Source: an uncultured Tenacibaculum sp. (lineage in GTDB: Bacteria > Bacteroidota > Bacteroidia > Flavobacteriales > Flavobacteriaceae). From it: DNA of 64,000 nucleotides. Position numbers and translations under genes: made by a program. Shown piece by piece: positions 1-8,240 of the stretch (position 1 is the stretch's first letter; each line of letters opens with the position of its first letter). The stretch spans positions 868,001-932,000 of the forward strand of contig NZ_CANMAX010000001.1 in NCBI RefSeq assembly GCF_947495995.1. The letters run 5' to 3'. The notes below the pieces were generated by a model. That model did not search any database and had not been told where the DNA came from. It was given only the letters and a program-made list of their open reading frames with translations.

Positions 1-305
1 AAATCTCCAGTGCCACATCCAATGTCTAATATAGATTTACTTTTATTACTGTAATTATTTATAAGTTTTATTTTCCTGGATATCGTATACTTTCTTACAC
101 TCTGATATATCTTATTAATTATTCCTTCACTGCTATCTGTGTGTGAAATATATTCTTCGCTTTCGTAATATGAACCTAAATTATCTGGTATAGGTTCTGT
201 GATTAATAAATCGTATTCCTCGTTTCTTATTAATTTAAATTTTTCTTTACTTACAGAATGATCTTTACAATCTATAAAAAGGGAAGTGTTTTTATTGTAG
301 TTCAA
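1..305 (-). CDS. Class I SAM-dependent methyltransferase, N-terminal part (cut by window edge)
   Basis: Reading the minus strand from about 305 to 1 gives an open frame with a CKDHSVSKEKF segment, then a YYESEEYISHTDS segment, and ending in LDIGCGTGDF. The last is motif I (the SAM-binding glycine loop) of class I methyltransferases. The remainder lies outside the window. No ATG is available: the proposed start is the TTG at 305-303, and an in-frame GTG at 329-327 lies inside a parS-like palindrome. The short N-terminus before the conserved CKDHSVSKEKF block favours TTG. The family is known from flavobacteria as an unspecific methyltransferase; the substrate is unknown. It lies downstream of mnmG on the same strand, separated by about 140 bp with palindromes. 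Confidence 0.7.
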   Translation of the reverse strand, partial: MNYNKNTSLFIDCKDHSVSKEKFKLIRNEEYDLLITEPIPDNLGSYYESEEYISHTDSSEGIINKIYQSVRKYTISRKIKLINNYSNKSKSILDIGCGTGD

Positions 306-322
306 GTTATTTTTTATTTTAA

Positions 323-336
323 GTTCCACGTGAAAC
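323..336. promoter_or_regulatory. parS-like centromere site 1
   Basis: The sequence GTTCCACGTGAAAC matches the core of the bacterial ParB-binding site (GTTnCACGTGnAAC) at every fixed position. It is one of three core-perfect copies in the first 12 kb. The ParB role is inferred from the motif only. Confidence 0.6.
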
Positions 337-366
337 TTTTAGGTTTAAAAAGGTAAATTTAAAAAA

Positions 367-382
367 TGTTCCACAAGGAACA
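367..382. repeat. Degenerate parS-like palindrome
   Basis: TGTTCCACAAGGAACA keeps both arms of the parS-like palindrome but has AA in place of the central CG-GT step. It lies 30 bp from parS-like site 1 in the mnmG 3' intergenic region. It could be a weak ParB site, or just an inverted repeat. Confidence 0.4.
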
Positions 383-410
383 TTCGCTTTTTTGGTTTTA
401 ATTTTAGAGA

Positions 411-437
411 ATAAAAAAAACGTTCCATGTGGAACGT
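411..437 (-). terminator. Terminator of mnmG, built on a parS-like palindrome
   Basis: Read on the minus strand, the inverted repeat at 420-437 (arms ACGTTCC/GGAACGT) is followed directly by a run of T residues at 412-419, just after the mnmG stop codon. This is the form of an intrinsic terminator. The arms are the same as those of the neighbouring parS-like sites, with centre ATGT instead of ACGT. Confidence 0.6.
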
Positions 438-444
438 TTTAAAA

Positions 445-2322
445 TTATCTACCCATATAAACTAATAATACGGAGACGTCGCTTGGAGAAACTCCACTAA
501 TTCGACTTGCTTGCGAAATGCTCGTCGGTTTTATTTTTAGAAGTTTTTCTCTTGCTTCATATGATAACGACTTTACTTTTGTGTAATCGAAATTAGAAGG
601 TATAGGAACGTTTTCTAATCTATTTAATTTATCAGCATTACTTTTTTCCTTTTCTATATAACCAGAGTATTTTAAATGAATTTCAACTTGCTCTATGATT
701 TCTTTATTAATTGAATTTTCTTGAATATAATTATTCAATTTCTCTATTGATAAAAGATCGTTAAATGAAAGTTGAGGTCTAGCCGCAATTTTATATAGTT
801 TCATTGATTGATTAATAGAAGCTAGATTTTTACTTTTTAAGATCGGGTTTATTTCTTCTTTTTTAACGCTAAGGCTTTTTAAGAAGTTTATAGTGTCTTC
901 AGTTCTTTGTTTCTTCTCTTCTACTCTGTCTAAACGCTCTTGTGATGCTAAACCTAATTTATATGCCTTAGGTGTTAATCTTAAGTCTGCATTATCTTGA
1001 CGTAATAAGGTTCTGTATTCTGCTCTTGAAGTAAACATTCGATATGGTTCTTCAGTTCCTTTTGTGATTAAATCATCAATTAAAACTCCTATATATGCTT
1101 CACTTCTTTTTAAAATAAAAGGTTCTTTATTTTGAGTTTTTAAAGCTGCATTTACACCAGCCATTAATCCTTGTGCAGCTGCTTCTTCATATCCAGTTGT
1201 ACCATTAATCTGTCCAGCAAAGAATAAGTTTTCTATTAGTTTTGTTTCTAAAGAATGTGTTAATTGAGTTGGTGGGAAATAATCATATTCTATAGCGTAA
1301 CCATATCTAAAGAATTTTACATTTTCGAATCCAGGAATTGAGCGTATAGCTTTGTCTTGAATGTCCTCTGGAAGCGATGTAGAAAATCCATTTACATATA
1401 TTTCAACTGTATTCCATCCTTCAGGTTCTACGAAAACTTGGTGTCTTTCCTTATCTGCGAATCTATTTATTTTATCTTCTACAGAAGGACAGTATCTAGG
1501 TCCTGTTGATTTAATTCTACCGTTAAACATAGGAGATCTGTCAAACCCTTCTCTAAGTAAATCGTGAGTAGTTTGATTTGTATATGTAAGGTAGCAAGAA
1601 CGTTGTTCTTTTAATACAGATGTTATAGGTAGATAAGAGAATTTTTCAGGATTTTCATCTCCTGGTTGTTCTGTCATTTGAGAATAATCTAATGATCTTC
1701 CATCAACTCTTGGAGGAGTTCCAGTTTTCATTCTTCCAGACTCAAAACCTTTTTCTACTAAATCTTCAGTGATTCCAGTAGAAGCTCCTTCTCCTGCTCT
1801 ACCACCACCAAAAGTTTTCTCTCCTATATGTATTAAACCATTTAAAAAAGTTCCTGCTGTAACGATTACAGTTTTAGCCTTTATCTCTAAACCAAGGTTT
1901 GTTTTTACTCCAATTATTTTATTTCCATCGAAGATTAAACCATTAACAGAATCTTGATAAAAGTCTAAGTTTTCTGTTTGTTCTAACATGTTCCTCCAGC
2001 ACTCAGCGAACTGCATTCTGTCCGATTGAGCTCTCGGACTCCACATTGCAGGTCCTTTCGATTTGTTTAGCATTTTAAATTGTATAGCTGTCTTATCTGT
2101 AACAATACCACTATACCCACCAAGAGCATCAATCTCTCTTACAATTTGTCCTTTTGCTATTCCTCCCATAGCAGGATTACAACTCATCTGTGCAATGTTC
2201 TGTAAGTTCATTGTGATAAGAAGTGTATGTGCTCCCATGTTTGCACTAGCTGCTGCAGCTTCACTTCCCGCATGTCCTCCTCCTACTACAATAACATCAT
2301 ATGTTGTCGTGAATAAACTCAT
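445..2322 (-). CDS. mnmG: tRNA uridine-5-carboxymethylaminomethyl modification enzyme MnmG (GidA)
   Basis: MnmG is the FAD-binding subunit that, with the GTPase MnmE, installs the (carboxymethyl)aminomethyl group on wobble U34 of certain tRNAs. The 625-residue length is normal for the family. The N-terminus has the dinucleotide-binding signature VVGGGHAGSEAA (about residues 12-23). Conserved blocks MSCNPAMGGIAKG, the GGGRAGEGAS loop and FAGQINGTTGYEEAAAQG are all present, and the C-terminal helical MnmE/tRNA-binding region is complete. The start is the first ATG before the Rossmann strand. It is followed by a terminator-like palindrome, and ybeY lies upstream on the same strand after another palindrome. 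The gene is often near the replication origin in bacteria, which fits the parS-like sites nearby. Confidence 0.97.
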   Translation of the reverse strand: MSLFTTTYDVIVVGGGHAGSEAAAASANMGAHTLLITMNLQNIAQMSCNPAMGGIAKGQIVREIDALGGYSGIVTDKTAIQFKMLNKSKGPAMWSPRAQSDRMQFAECWRNMLEQTENLDFYQDSVNGLIFDGNKIIGVKTNLGLEIKAKTVIVTAGTFLNGLIHIGEKTFGGGRAGEGASTGITEDLVEKGFESGRMKTGTPPRVDGRSLDYSQMTEQPGDENPEKFSYLPITSVLKEQRSCYLTYTNQTTHDLLREGFDRSPMFNGRIKSTGPRYCPSVEDKINRFADKERHQVFVEPEGWNTVEIYVNGFSTSLPEDIQDKAIRSIPGFENVKFFRYGYAIEYDYFPPTQLTHSLETKLIENLFFAGQINGTTGYEEAAAQGLMAGVNAALKTQNKEPFILKRSEAYIGVLIDDLITKGTEEPYRMFTSRAEYRTLLRQDNADLRLTPKAYKLGLASQERLDRVEEKKQRTEDTINFLKSLSVKKEEINPILKSKNLASINQSMKLYKIAARPQLSFNDLLSIEKLNNYIQENSINKEIIEQVEIHLKYSGYIEKEKSNADKLNRLENVPIPSNFDYTKVKSLSYEAREKLLKIKPTSISQASRISGVSPSDVSVLLVYMGR

Positions 2323-2359
2323 TTTATATGTGATCTTTTAATGGAAATTCTATTATATA

Positions 2360-2387
2360 AAAAAATCCGTTCCACGTGGAACGGATT
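2360..2387 (-). terminator. Perfect 24-bp palindrome after ybeY: terminator and/or parS-like site 2
   Basis: A perfect 24-bp palindrome (2364-2387) has centre GTTCCACGTGGAAC at 2369-2382, which fits GTTnCACGTGnAAC at all fixed positions. It overlaps the ybeY stop codon. On the minus strand it is followed by a T run (2359-2365), so it can also fold as an intrinsic terminator hairpin between ybeY and mnmG. Both roles are possible. Confidence 0.6.
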
Positions 2388-2799
2388 ACAAATTTAAGGT
2401 TTTTAAACAAGTATTTTCTTTGTCTCTCATGATTTGTTTTTCATCATCTGTTTTGTCTTTATAACCCATATAATGTAAAACACCATGTATAATAACTCTG
2501 TGTAATTCTTCTTCGAATGGAACTTTAAATTGCGAAGCGTTTTCTTTTACACGTTCTATTGAAATAAAAATATCACCACTTACTAATTTACCCATGGTGT
2601 AATCGAAACTAATAATATCTGTGAATGTATCGTGCTGTAAAAATTCAACGTTTATCTTATGAAGATATTCATCATCACAGAAAATATAGTTTAATTCTCC
2701 TTGTTCGAATTCTTCGTTTTCTATACACTCAATAACCCATTGCGATGTTTTATCTTCATCTTGGATTTTAAAATCAGTTTCGTAGTTAAAAGTTATCAT
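2386..2799 (-). CDS. ybeY: Endoribonuclease YbeY / rRNA maturation factor
   Basis: YbeY is a small zinc-dependent endoribonuclease involved in 16S rRNA 3'-end maturation and ribosome quality control. The 137-residue length is typical. The signature is HGVLHYMGYKDK, with H105 and H109 as two zinc ligands. The position of the usual third histidine (HxxxHxxxxxH) is occupied by D115; from memory this K-D-K variant is common in Bacteroidetes. The N-terminal half contains the expected DIISFDY and GDIFIS strands. The start codon overlaps the stop of the upstream secreted-protein gene by 4 nt (ATGA), which suggests translational coupling. Confidence 0.93.
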   Translation of the reverse strand: MITFNYETDFKIQDEDKTSQWVIECIENEEFEQGELNYIFCDDEYLHKINVEFLQHDTFTDIISFDYTMGKLVSGDIFISIERVKENASQFKVPFEEELHRVIIHGVLHYMGYKDKTDDEKQIMRDKENTCLKTLNL

Positions 2800-4262
2800 T
2801 TAATTTTATTTGTTTGGATTACTAAACCTTTCAAAGTTCTTGAATATCCGATATGTCTAAAGGTGTTTTTAAGGAAACAACTTGATTTTTTAGATAAAGA
2901 AGTGTTCTTTTTAAGTTTATCTATATACTCTTTTTTGTTTATTTCTTTATGTTTAGTTTCAGGTAAAGCTTCATTAAAAATTTCACCATCTTTACTAATT
3001 ACAAGCTCAAAATATCTGTCTTTTTTGTTTTTTATTACGTAATTTAAAGATACTTCATTTGGTTGAGATGGTCCAAATCTGCTTGGTAAATTAGTTCTTA
3101 TATTGTTCATTATATTTTGATGCATCATTTGATGTTGTTGAAACATCATGTGATGATGCCACCAATTGTAATTGTAAGTATAATTTGCATCTACATAATC
3201 TACTCTTAAAATTAGTTTATCTGTCTTAGTTTCGTTTACTGTTATAGTAGCGTTATGTTTGTTTTTACCTGCTTTTTTAAGGAAATATTCTAATCCTTTG
3301 AAGTCTTTACTGGCTTTAATTTTGTTTAAAATAGAAGAATCAATAGTGATTTGGTTTAGTTTTTTACCTGTAGAAATATCAGATATAAGTATAGAACCTT
3401 CAGTTTTTGATAATCCTAATTGGAATAAATTACCTTTAAAAAAGTAAGAAGTAGCTTTTTTAAATTTCTTTTTACTTGGGTTGTTAAAAGTTTTTAAGGT
3501 AGGTTTCAATACATCATCTTTTAAAGAAATACTTAAAGTTTCTGTAATGTTGTATTGTTTCTTGTCAGAAATATCAATATTGAAAAATCCTACTGCTCTC
3601 TGCTTTATATCACCATCTTTTGTGAAAGTTAAAGCATTATCATGATAATATAAACGAAGATTATTCGTAGCTCCGTTTGATACAAACTCGTTTGTTCTAA
3701 TAGGCGATACATATTTATCTTTAAAAAACTTATATACTTCATCGTTACGATCTTTGAATTTATATGTCTTTCGAATCGGTTTTTTGTTGTTCATATATGA
3801 GTTTATAGAAATGCTGTCTTCGTATTTGTAAACTAAGATAGATTTGTCTTTTAAACGTATTGTAGAGTAGATATCTTCATGACTGAATACATCAGATTCA
3901 GAAACTGTACTCTGTTTTAAATCATAATCAATACGTTTTAAAAAGTTTTTTCTTTCTTTTTCGAACTGTAATAACACAGATAAAACATCATTATCATAAT
4001 GAAAAGTAATCACAGAATATTTGTTTTTACTGTTGATTAAAGGAAGTGTTAAGGTTTTATCACCATCAAAAATGTAGGAATGAATGGTTTGTTCTTTTGT
4101 TTTTTTATTCTTTGAGAAGACTAAATGGAATGATTCGGTATCGTTTAAATCGCCAGAAAATGTTTTTTTTACTTTGAAATGTTTAGGTAATTGAATAACG
4201 TTATTTGCATGAGATATTGCAGCAACCAACAATATACATGCAAAGAATAAGATTCTTTTCAT
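2796..4262 (-). CDS. Secreted or periplasmic protein of unknown function
   Basis: I do not recognise this 488-residue protein. It starts with a clear signal peptide (about residues 1-19, MKRILFFACILLVAAISHA, cleaved near Ala19). The rest is lysine-rich, beta-type sequence without an obvious catalytic motif. A His/Met/Gln-rich patch (WWHHHMMFQQHQMMHQ, residues 367-382) stands out and could bind metal, but this is only a suggestion. It lies 27 bp downstream of the DUF4175 gene and overlaps ybeY by 4 nt, so the three genes are probably co-transcribed on the minus strand. The start is fixed by the signal peptide. Confidence 0.75.
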   Translation of the reverse strand: MKRILFFACILLVAAISHANNVIQLPKHFKVKKTFSGDLNDTESFHLVFSKNKKTKEQTIHSYIFDGDKTLTLPLINSKNKYSVITFHYDNDVLSVLLQFEKERKNFLKRIDYDLKQSTVSESDVFSHEDIYSTIRLKDKSILVYKYEDSISINSYMNNKKPIRKTYKFKDRNDEVYKFFKDKYVSPIRTNEFVSNGATNNLRLYYHDNALTFTKDGDIKQRAVGFFNIDISDKKQYNITETLSISLKDDVLKPTLKTFNNPSKKKFKKATSYFFKGNLFQLGLSKTEGSILISDISTGKKLNQITIDSSILNKIKASKDFKGLEYFLKKAGKNKHNATITVNETKTDKLILRVDYVDANYTYNYNWWHHHMMFQQHQMMHQNIMNNIRTNLPSRFGPSQPNEVSLNYVIKNKKDRYFELVISKDGEIFNEALPETKHKEINKKEYIDKLKKNTSLSKKSSCFLKNTFRHIGYSRTLKGLVIQTNKIK

Positions 4263-4289
4263 CGTTTTTAGATAGTTTTAAATAGATTT

Positions 4290-7200
4290 TTATTTTTTAG
4301 AAGCGTTCTTGTTATTAAAATATTCTTGAACCTTCCTCTTGTAATTTTGCTGCAAAGGTAAAGATTGTCTATTTAAAATTTCAGTTTGATTGTAATATTG
4401 CTTTTTAAATTCAAGTTCTTTTATTCTATTTCTGTTGTATTGCTGTAAATTGGTGTTAGATTTTCTCTTCTTTTCTCTCCCCTGCTCGAAAGTAGCTTTA
4501 TCTAATTTTAAAAGCTGGTAGTTTAAACGTTGCATTCTTTGAAGTGTACTTTGATTGAAACCTTTCTCTAGTATTTCGTTTTCTAACTGCTCCATTTCAC
4601 GTAATGCTTTTTTACCTTCTCCATTTCCTCCTTTACCATTTTTATTTATAGCATCTTGTAATTGTTGTCTTAATTTACTTTGCTCTTTATAAATTTCATA
4701 AAGTTCACCGTTTAAATCATCGTTTTCGCCTGGTTGTCCTTCTCCTTTTTGCTGTCCTTGTTTATCGCCTTTTTGTCCTTTTTTGCCGTTCTTACCATCT
4801 TTTGGTTGACCGTTTTCTCCTTCTTTAGGTTTTCCATCCTTACCATTTTTCTTCATTCCTTGTTTCATTTTATCCATCAAACTTTCTTGTTTCTGAATAA
4901 TATCAGGTAAACTAAAAGAACTTCCTTTTTTACCTTTTCCGCTTCCACTACCCGGCTGTGCATTTTGCATTGCATCTAAAGTGTTACTTAACATATTAGC
5001 CAGTTCATTAGCAGAAGTCATAACGTAACGTTGGTTTGTGATACCGATTCTAAATCTACTTTCAGTAAAGTTTTCTAAAGACTCATCTAAATTGTAATGT
5101 GTATCTGCTAAATGATCTTGTATTTTAGAGCTTATTTCTGGCACGCGAAGAGATAATACAAATAAACTATCGTCTATGTGTTCAAAGTATGTTTTTAATT
5201 GATTTTGCTTCTTTAAGTATTTACCAAAGTTTGGATGTCCAGAGTTGATATCAGAGAATTTTTCCATTAAAGTTTCTTGATCGAATGAAAAAGTAACTAG
5301 ATTTTCAACAATGCTTCGAAGATCTTCCATGTTCTCCTCTTGCATTTCGCTACTCATCATTTGCATAGATTGCTGCATCTTTTGACTCATTTGTTTCATT
5401 TTTTGAGCAGCTTTCTTCTGATTTTGCTTTGCTTTTTCGTTCTGATTGTTCTTTTGATTCTCTTGAACTTTATTTAATTCTTGCTGAGCTTCCTTTTTTA
5501 ATTGATCTACAGAAGGAATTTTCATAGGACGTTTAAGTTTTTCATTCTCTTTTTTAAGTGAATTCAACTCTTCCTTTTGTTGTTCAAACTCTTCTTTTAA
5601 CTTCTCTTGTTCTTTTTGAGTATCGTCTTTTTTACTAAGTTCTTCTTGTTTCTTAGATAACTCATCCAGTTTCTCAGCAATTTGATTCATTTTTTGCTCA
5701 ACATAATACTGTTTAGCTAATTCCAGAACACGTTCTAAACTCTTTTCTTCTTGTTTATTTTGCTGTGCTAATTGCTTAGTTTTTTTAATTAAATCTTCTT
5801 TTTTTAGTTTTTGAGCCATTTTTTTAAGCTCCTCTAATAGTTTTTTCTGTTTTTGTAATTTTTTAAGCTCTTCTATTCTCTTCTGTAAATTCTCTTTCTT
5901 TTTCTGTAGACTCTCATTTTTCTCTTTTTTTTCAGAGAAATTTTCTTTCAATTTTTGTGTTTGCCTTTGCATCATGTTTTGATACTGTTCTTGACGTTTA
6001 ATTAATTTCTCAATCTTTTTCTGATCGTTCCAGTTCATATTCTTCTTGTTTTGAAGATCAAACTGTACTTTTTCTAATTCTTGTTTACTGTCTTGTTGCT
6101 TTTGTAATGAATTCTGAATGTTTTCTAAATAATCTTGTTGTTCATTTAACAATTCTCTATCTAGTTCTTCAGAAGTTTTCTTTCTGTAAGAAAATTTCTT
6201 ACTTGTAGCTTTTTTATTGCCATTTATAGCATCATTGTCATAAATCTCAAAGAAAAGTTCATAGTCTACGCCTTCTACGATATTTAAACCGTCAGGAAAC
6301 TTTGAAAAGAAACTTTGCACATTTTCCCTAGAAATTTCAACTGATTTGGTGTTTTTCTTTTCAGGATTGTCAATATCGTAGTAAACCATATCTAATTTTT
6401 TGAAGCCATAATCATCAGATATTTCACCAGCAAAGTAAACTGGACCTCTAGAAACACTATCGATATTTGATTTTACACGTATTCTCGGAAATTCATCATT
6501 AATCACATTGATTGTGAAATTTAATTTTTCATAATCCTTTAGTTTTTTGTTCGAGGTACTAATCACATAATTCAAATCTTCCAAAATTCTTCTCTTATAT
6601 GTGAATTCATCTTTTTTATCATTTTTAAAACTTGAAGAATTACTTTTAGTAACGTATGTAACGCTATCAGTATCAGAAGTTAGAACTTTCCAATTTATAA
6701 ATGTTCCTTGTGGAACAGTGATATTCGTTGCATTAGAAAGTTGTTCGTTTTTCTTCCTTACATAACTAGGATAATTAATACCCATACTAATATTTTTTAT
6801 TGATGGAGTATTAATAATATTTATTTGATAGTTAGTAGACTTAATGTTATTTGCTTCAATAAAAAATTGAATGTTTTTATTTACTGATTCAAAAGTATAA
6901 GAGAATAAACCTGCGCCGTTGTTATCTAAATAATATGATTCGTTATTAAAATTGATTTTAGCTTCTTCCGGAATAATATTTCCTTTTGTTTGAACATATA
7001 TAGTTAAAGGATCTCCTTTTATTACTTCTAAATTTTTTGAAGTTAATTCAAAAAGAAATGGTGCTGGCGGATTATAAGCAATACTATGGTTTACTACACG
7101 GTTTAAACTTTCATTTAATTTACCACCTAAACCAGTTACAAAAGTTAATAACCAAATAAAAACAGGAATAACTAAGTATTTTAAATATTTTACGTTTACA

Positions 7201-7640
7201 GAAAAGTTAATTGCGTTAGTAAAAGGGATTGGTTGTAATTCTTCCGCTTTTTGATCGATACTAGCTAAAAGTAATTCAGAAGTATTAGTGTTGTTTTTAA
7301 GTTGTAGAAAATTTAATAGCTTGTCTTGTACTTCAGGAAAATGATTACCAATTAATTTAGAAGCAGCTTCATTTGTTATTCCTTTTTTAAGTCCGAATAG
7401 TTTAAAAATTGGAAAACATATAAAACGTATTAAAAGAAATAGTTCAACAGCTATAAATAACCAAAACAAAACTGTTCTTGCAGCAGGTTTTAACCAAAAG
7501 AAATACTCTATAAACAAAGTAAAAAGTAAATAAAGTAAACCAAGAGTTAAAAATAAAATACTACCTCGAATTAACTCATTTGTGTAGAATTTTCTGCTAA
7601 ACTGTTGAAGTTTTTGTTCAATACGATTGAAATCACTCAT
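4290..7640 (-). CDS. DUF4175 family giant membrane/coiled-coil protein
   Basis: This 1116-residue protein matches the Bacteroidetes DUF4175 family. Hydrophobic segments at about residues 24-48, 54-78 and 150-170 anchor it in the inner membrane. A beta-rich extracytoplasmic region follows to about residue 480, then a very long Lys/Glu/Gln-rich coiled coil (about 490-770). Next come a helical region and a low-complexity Gly/Lys/Gln segment (about 900-990) with repeats such as GKKGQKGDKQGQQKG. The C-terminus is again charged and helical. Function is unknown; the layout suggests a structural envelope or scaffold role. It is the first gene of the minus-strand run leading to ybeY. Older databases sometimes labelled this family ATPase, but no Walker motif is visible. 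Confidence 0.85.
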   Translation of the reverse strand: MSDFNRIEQKLQQFSRKFYTNELIRGSILFLTLGLLYLLFTLFIEYFFWLKPAARTVLFWLFIAVELFLLIRFICFPIFKLFGLKKGITNEAASKLIGNHFPEVQDKLLNFLQLKNNTNTSELLLASIDQKAEELQPIPFTNAINFSVNVKYLKYLVIPVFIWLLTFVTGLGGKLNESLNRVVNHSIAYNPPAPFLFELTSKNLEVIKGDPLTIYVQTKGNIIPEEAKINFNNESYYLDNNGAGLFSYTFESVNKNIQFFIEANNIKSTNYQINIINTPSIKNISMGINYPSYVRKKNEQLSNATNITVPQGTFINWKVLTSDTDSVTYVTKSNSSSFKNDKKDEFTYKRRILEDLNYVISTSNKKLKDYEKLNFTINVINDEFPRIRVKSNIDSVSRGPVYFAGEISDDYGFKKLDMVYYDIDNPEKKNTKSVEISRENVQSFFSKFPDGLNIVEGVDYELFFEIYDNDAINGNKKATSKKFSYRKKTSEELDRELLNEQQDYLENIQNSLQKQQDSKQELEKVQFDLQNKKNMNWNDQKKIEKLIKRQEQYQNMMQRQTQKLKENFSEKKEKNESLQKKKENLQKRIEELKKLQKQKKLLEELKKMAQKLKKEDLIKKTKQLAQQNKQEEKSLERVLELAKQYYVEQKMNQIAEKLDELSKKQEELSKKDDTQKEQEKLKEEFEQQKEELNSLKKENEKLKRPMKIPSVDQLKKEAQQELNKVQENQKNNQNEKAKQNQKKAAQKMKQMSQKMQQSMQMMSSEMQEENMEDLRSIVENLVTFSFDQETLMEKFSDINSGHPNFGKYLKKQNQLKTYFEHIDDSLFVLSLRVPEISSKIQDHLADTHYNLDESLENFTESRFRIGITNQRYVMTSANELANMLSNTLDAMQNAQPGSGSGKGKKGSSFSLPDIIQKQESLMDKMKQGMKKNGKDGKPKEGENGQPKDGKNGKKGQKGDKQGQQKGEGQPGENDDLNGELYEIYKEQSKLRQQLQDAINKNGKGGNGEGKKALREMEQLENEILEKGFNQSTLQRMQRLNYQLLKLDKATFEQGREKKRKSNTNLQQYNRNRIKELEFKKQYYNQTEILNRQSLPLQQNYKRKVQEYFNNKNASKK

Positions 7641-7833
7641 AAAGTAAAATATTAACTCATAAAAATAATCAATTTTATTTTTGGTCTAGCTTGATAGAAA
7701 AGTTAAAAATCAACTAAATATCTTAAAACAGTTCTTTTTGTTAAATTATATTTAAAACTCTAGTCTTTAACATTTTTGAAAAAAAATAATTCTAGATTTA
7801 TAAGAATTATTAACCTCATAAATCATAAACATT

Positions 7834-8079
7834 ATGAAAAAAGAATTTTTAAAGCTTCAAAACACTAAAATTTTATCTAAAAAAGAGCAAAGAAATATCC
7901 AAGGAGGAATCTGGGGAAGTTCAAATTGTACAGCTACTGGTTGTGTTGCTAGACATCATGCAGGTGGAAATGGTTTCGTAGGATTTGAAGGAGGACCATG
8001 TGCTTTAGATGCACCAACTCCAGAATCTTGTATAGGAACTGTTCGCAACGGTTTATGTTGTATAGGTTCTTTTAACTAA
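7834..8079 (+). CDS. Double-glycine leader peptide (bacteriocin/pheromone-like precursor)
   Basis: This 81-residue peptide has the leader type seen in many Bacteroidetes: MKKEFLKL, then ILSKKEQRNIQGG, with the processing site after Gly24-Gly25. The core of about 56 residues (26-81) is rich in Gly and contains six cysteines, including a C-terminal CC pair, and an internal ARHHAGG. In this class a C39-peptidase ABC exporter cleaves after GG and exports the core. No such exporter or modification enzyme is encoded nearby, so export must come from elsewhere. The gene has its own intrinsic terminator (8103-8133), so it is monocistronic. The function of the core (antimicrobial, signalling or other) is unknown. 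Confidence 0.7.
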   Translation: MKKEFLKLQNTKILSKKEQRNIQGGIWGSSNCTATGCVARHHAGGNGFVGFEGGPCALDAPTPESCIGTVRNGLCCIGSFN

Positions 8080-8102
8080 GAAAATATATTTTAAATAGAA
8101 TT

Positions 8103-8133
8103 AAAGCTACTCTAATTTAGAGTGGCTTTTTTT
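8103..8133 (+). terminator. Intrinsic terminator of the leader-peptide gene
   Basis: The inverted repeat AGCTACTCT / AGAGTGGCT (one G-T pair) is followed by seven T residues, 24 bp after the stop codon. Confidence 0.85.
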
Positions 8134-8240
8134 ATGAATTTAATAAAAAAATGAGTTAAAAAATTCTAAAATAAAACTATGTTAAGAACTATAGGCTTGA
8201 AAACGAGGTATATTGTAAAATCAAACTTTTTCAAATTATT

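Noticed and set aside
6702..6717. TGTTCCTTGTGGAACA in the DUF4175 gene as a full parS site
   Set aside because: The central CACG is changed to CTTG; arms only. Mentioned as variant but not annotated as a site.
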